The position numbers and the translations under genes were made by a program. 64,000 nucleotides of DNA. Source: Nocardioides humi. Lineage in GTDB: Bacteria; Actinomycetota; Actinomycetes; Propionibacteriales; Nocardioidaceae. The notes under the pieces are model-generated. The model searched no databases and was not told where the DNA came from. It worked only from the letters and a program-made list of their open reading frames with translations. The stretch spans positions 4,278,001 through 4,342,000 of the forward strand of contig NZ_CP041146.1 in assembly GCF_006494775.1 (NCBI RefSeq). The letters are read 5' to 3'. Every line of letters starts with the position of its first letter. Within the stretch, counting starts at the first letter, position 1. Shown here one piece after another: positions 60,715 through 64,000 of this stretch.

Positions 60715-61487
60715 GTGCCCGCTGACCTCGTCGCCCGCCTGGGCTCGCGTGCGCTGGTGCCGGGCGAGGTCCGCACCGACTGGGAGGTCCCCGACTACCT
60801 CGGCCTCCTGGCCCGCGACGGTGTCGCCGCCGAGCTCGACGACGTCGTACGCCGGGCCCGGGCGCTGCGCCGGCTCGACCCGGACCGAATGCGTGCAGTG
60901 CTCTCGGCGCTGGCCGACCCGCCCGCGGCCGAGCTCAACAAGGCCCGGATCGCGGCGGCCGCCGGCCTCCCGGTCACCTCGCTCTCGCCGTACGTCGACC
61001 TGCTGGTCCGGCTGGGCGTGCTGGACCTGCTGCCCGGCTGCCGGGCGGCGGTGGCCAAGCGCGCCATCGGCCGCCCGCAGGCGGTGTTCGCCGACCCGGC
61101 CGTGGCCCGGCACCTCGCCGGCGACCCGGTGAGCCTGCTGGGCGAGCTCGCCGGCCGGCGCAGGCTGCAGCCCCTCCTGCGGGGGATGGTGGCGGTCGAG
61201 CTGCTCCGCCAGCGGGACACCAGCGCGGTGGAGCACCGGGTGAGCTACCTGCGCGAGCGCAACGGCCTGGAGGTCGACCTCGTCGTCGAGCTGCCCGACG
61301 ACAGCCTGTTCGGGATCGAGGTCCGCACCGCGGCCGCCCTGCGCCCACACCAGTTCACCGCGCTCCACGCGCTGGCCCGCCGGGCCGGCGGCCGGTTCCG
61401 GGGCGGGTGGTGCTCAACACCGCGGCCCGCGGGCACCGGTACGGGCCGCGGATGTGGAGCCTGCCGATCGCCGCCGTGTGGGAGTGA
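60715..61487 (+). CDS. DUF4143-like protein without ATPase domain (one frameshift)
   Basis: Protein of about 257 residues resembling the C-terminal DUF4143 half of the AAA/DUF4143 ATPases, with a winged-helix-like part (LNKARIAAAAGLPVTSLSPYVDLLVRLGVLD) and a nuclease-like part (VSYLRERNGLEVDLVVELPD). No Walker motifs are present. In the G run 61405-61407 a base is missing; the natural ending VVLNTAARGHRYGP...AAVWE is in the next frame and stops at 61487. Role unknown; the ATPase may have been lost. Confidence 0.6.
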
Positions 61488-61583
61488 GCGGTCTCCAGGG
61501 GTCGCCCACCGTGCGCCGGACCGACAACCGCGCGTCATGTCGGCGTCCGGCGCCGTTCAGCGACCGGTCGCAGCCTCGGGAGC

Positions 61584-62747
61584 ATGAAGATCACCGTGGT
61601 GGGGCCGGCTACGTCGGCCTGTCGAACGCCGTGCTGCTCGCGCAGCACAACGACGTCTGGGTCTTGGACGTCGACGCGGCACGGGTCGAGGCCGTCGACG
61701 AGCGCCGCTCGCCGATCGTGGACCCGGAGCTCGAGGAGCACCTGCGCCGCCCGGATCTCTCCCTGCGAGCCACCCGCGACGCGAAGGCGGCGTACGCCGA
61801 CGCCTCGTTCGTCGTCGTCGCGACGCCGACCAACTACGACCCCGACACCGACCGCTTCGACACCTCCACCGTCGAGCGGGTCACCAAGGCCGCCCTGGCC
61901 GCGAACCCCGCCGCCACCGTGGTGATCAAGTCGACGGTGCCCGTGGGGTACACCAACACGCTGCGCGACGCCCACGCCGGCGCCTCGATCCTGTTCAGCC
62001 CCGAGTTCCTCCGCGAGGGACGGGCGCTCCACGACAACCTCCACCCCTCGCGGATCGTGGTGGGCTCGGACACCGAGCCGGGCCGGCTGTTCGCCAAGCT
62101 CCTCCTCCAGGGGCCGTCGACGACGACGTGCCGGTGCTGTTCACCGGCTCGACCGAGGCCGAGGCGATCAAGCTCTTCGCCAACACCTATCTCGCCCTGC
62201 GCGTGGCGTACTTCAACGAGCTGGACACCTACGCCGCCACCCACGGCCTGCAGACGAGCCAGATCATCGAGGGGGTCGGCCTCGACCCGCGCATCGGCGG
62301 GCACTACAACAACCCGTCCTTCGGGTACGGCGGCTACTGCCTCCCCAAGGACACCCGGCAGCTCCAGGCCAACTACCGCGACGTCCCGCAGAACCTCATC
62401 AGTGCGATCGTCGACGCCAACACGACCCGCAAGGACTTCATCGCCGACGACGTGCTGCGGCGCAACCCGAAGGTGGTCGGCATCTACCGCCTCACCATGA
62501 AGGCCGGCTCGGACAACTTCCGCGAGTCGGCCGTCCAGGGCGTGATGAAGCGGATCAAGGCCAAGGGGTGAAGGTCGTCGTGTTCGAGCCGGAGCTGGAC
62601 CAGAAGCGGTTCTTCAACTCCAAGGTGATCACGGACCTGGGGACCTTCAAGGAGAAGGCCGACGTGATCATCGCCAACCGGCGCACCGACGTCCTCGACG
62701 ACGTGGCGGAGAAGGTCTACACGCGCGACATCTACGGCCGCGACTGA
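61584..62747 (+). CDS. ugd: UDP-glucose 6-dehydrogenase (three frameshifts)
   Basis: Makes UDP-glucuronate for polysaccharides. After repair the protein is 388 residues, the length of the E. coli-type enzyme. It has [18 protein letters not shown] at the NAD site, [30 protein letters not shown], and the catalytic Cys in [12 protein letters not shown], ending in [17 protein letters not shown]...DIYGRD. Frames change at the G runs 61601-61604, 62110-62113 and 62565-62568; in each an extra G joins the reading frames. All catalytic parts remain, so errors in the consensus are likelier than true decay. Confidence 0.85.
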
Positions 62748-62840
62748 CCATCCGAAGTGACTACGGGAAGTCCGTCGATCAGGGGACGGTTCGGGCCGGG
62801 GCGCGGGGGTACCGTGGAAGGCAGTTCGAGGGGGACTGCC

Positions 62841-62978
62841 ATGGAGATGCTGATCGGAGCCGCGGGCGCGATATGGGTCGCGGCCGCCGCCGTCGTCACG
62901 TTCGGGCTGGCACGCGCCGCGGCCACCCAGCCGCCGTTCCAGGTGGAGGGACAGCGCGAGCTCGGCCTCGTCCGCTGA
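62841..62978 (+). CDS. Small single-pass membrane protein
   Basis: Protein of 45 residues: one membrane segment (LIGAAGAIWVAAAAVVTFGLA) and a short polar tail. GAGGGGGA lies five bases before the ATG, and a TACCGT box about 27 bases further upstream could be the promoter. No family recognised. Confidence 0.5.
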   Translation: MEMLIGAAGAIWVAAAAVVTFGLARAAATQPPFQVEGQRELGLVR

Positions 62979-63026
62979 TCACCTGATCGCTGGCCACCTG
63001 ATCGCGGACCGCAGCGCCGGGGCCGC

Positions 63027-64000
63027 TCAGGTCCGGGCGCGCCTGCGCTCGCGGCTGCCGAAGGACTCGATCTCGGCGACGGTGGGCGCCCCGAACATCG
63101 GCAGCCCGAGCCGCTTGCGGAGCATCCCCCACACGAAGGGCACCAGCACGAGCATCGCGACGCCGATCGCGGCGACGACCATCGCCTCCAGCGTCTCGTG
63201 GCCCTCGCCGAACGGGTGCAGGCCGGCCTTGAACAGCAGCGCCACGCCCGACATGGTCAGCACGATCACGATGCCGCGCCGGATGAACGACTGCGGCACC
63301 CGCGGGGCGAGCCGGGCGCCGAGCAGGGTGCCGGGCACGGAGCCGACGATCAGCGGGATGACCAGGTCCCACTCGAGGCCGTGGATGGCGATATTGGCCA
63401 GGGCCGCGCTCAGCACGAGCGGCACGGCCTGGACCAGGTCGGTGCCGACCAGGCGCACGGCCGACAGGCCGGGGTAGAGCATGAGCAGTGCGATCATGAT
63501 GACCGAGCCGGAGCCGACGCTGGTGACGCCGACGAGCAGGCCGCCGAGCATGCCGACCAGCAGCGTGGGGACCGGCCGGATCCGGGGGTTGTCGTCCGGC
63601 AGCGCGCCGCCGCGGCGTACCCGCTTGAGGTTGATGTAGAGGCGCAGCGCGTACGTCGACGCGGCGAACAGCAGCGCGACGCCGATGCACAGCTTGAGGG
63701 TCTTCTCCAGCTGCGCGGGGTCGTCGGTCAGCGCCTTGACGAGATAGGGCCCCACGAAGGCCATCGGCACCGAGCCGAGGATCAGCCAGCCCGCGAGCCG
63801 CAGGTTGGGTGAGCCCTCCCTGGCGTGGGTGAGCGCGCCCCCGGTCTTGTAGACCGCCGCGGCGGTCAGGTCGGCGGTGACGATCGCCGAGGTGTGCCCG
63901 ACGCCCAGGAAGATCAGGGCCGGGGTCATCAGCGCGCCGCCGCCCATGCCGGTCAGGCCGACGACGATGCCGACGAAGAAGCCGGCGGCCGCGATCGAGA
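63027..64000 (-). CDS. Sulfite exporter TauE/SafE family permease (partial, 5' end outside window)
   Basis: Membrane protein with at least eight hydrophobic segments. The reading frame stays open from the ATG at 63947 to the window edge (…AAAGFFVGIVVGLTGMGGGAL), and the GLTGMGGGALMTPALI stretch is the conserved first motif of TauE/SafE, repeated as GVTSVGSGSVIMIALL in the second half. The true start is therefore beyond 64000. The family exports sulfite or organosulfur anions; with CysDN nearby a role in sulfur balance is plausible. Confidence 0.86.
   Translation of the reverse strand, partial: SIAAAGFFVGIVVGLTGMGGGALMTPALIFLGVGHTSAIVTADLTAAAVYKTGGALTHAREGSPNLRLAGWLILGSVPMAFVGPYLVKALTDDPAQLEKTLKLCIGVALLFAASTYALRLYINLKRVRRGGALPDDNPRIRPVPTLLVGMLGGLLVGVTSVGSGSVIMIALLMLYPGLSAVRLVGTDLVQAVPLVLSAALANIAIHGLEWDLVIPLIVGSVPGTLLGARLAPRVPQSFIRRGIVIVLTMSGVALLFKAGLHPFGEGHETLEAMVVAAIGVAMLVLVPFVWGMLRKRLGLPMFGAPTVAEIESFGSRERRRART

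Noticed and set aside
61488..61587. C-terminal extension of the DUF4143-like frame to 61587
   Set aside because: This ending arises only after the base loss at 61405. It is Arg/Cys/Pro-rich nonsense and runs into the ugd start, while the repaired frame stops at 61487.
1..64000. CRISPR arrays, tRNA and rRNA genes
   Set aside because: No regularly spaced direct repeats, cloverleaf-like or rRNA-like stretches were recognised by eye. Short or degenerate ones could have been missed.

Overview
This window is chromosomal DNA from a high-GC actinobacterium, most likely Nocardioidaceae (Nocardioides-like). Several things point there: pervasive GTG starts, many apparently leaderless genes with a TANNNT -10 box 6-8 nt before the start codon, a GlnR-type regulator, a DUF222/HNH protein, a DUF1416/DUF4395 sulfur operon and nitrobindin. 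No rRNA, tRNA or CRISPR array was found.

Layout. 1-913: GlnR-like regulator (partial) and a MoaD/ThiS-like protein. 997-31.9 kb: a large surface-polysaccharide region. It holds a polymerase/ligase-like membrane protein, FkbM and TylF-type methyltransferases, an undecaprenyl-phosphate sugar transferase, GT4-type glycosyltransferases, GDP-mannose enzymes (GME-like, Gmd and a Gmd paralogue), SGNH proteins, a flippase, an acyl-activation module (ANL ligase, ACP, SDR reductase, HHxxxDG acyltransferase, left-handed beta-helix acyltransferase), a zinc-ribbon sulfotransferase, twin EDD-motif glycosyltransferases, a GT61 enzyme and a Wzc-like kinase. An IS110-family element with a structured non-coding end (candidate bridge RNA) sits at 26.8-28.3 kb.

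32-41.6 kb: a DUF4012 protein, a 1495-residue secreted LamG/metallophosphoesterase protein, and a sulfur operon led by a 26-residue Cys-ending leader peptide (rhodanese, DUF1416, thioredoxin, DUF4395). 41.6-48.2 kb is mostly housekeeping: an AbiEi-like gene between two palindromic repeats, VapBC-like toxin-antitoxin, Dtd, a lipoprotein SGNH hydrolase, DsrE, nitrobindin, Fur, a glycerol-3-phosphate cytidylyltransferase-like enzyme, YgfZ and a small Lys-rich secreted protein.

48.3-58.3 kb: a second polysaccharide block with a second DUF4012 plus Wzc-like pair, then visibly more AT-rich genes (GT2, Wzy-like, flippase, WbsX-like, CDP-glycerol transferase-like, methyltransferase), probably acquired by transfer. 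58.4-64 kb: sulfate adenylyltransferase CysDN, a DUF4143-like protein, UDP-glucose dehydrogenase and a TauE/SafE exporter (partial).

Together the genes describe building, polymerising and exporting complex cell-surface glycans, with possible methyl, acyl and sulfate decoration. Sulfur assimilation genes nearby could supply activated sulfate. Seven genes are interrupted by eleven single-base losses, nearly all in or beside G/C runs. The shifted frames continue to encode sensible protein, so these are most likely consensus sequencing errors, and those genes are annotated end to end.
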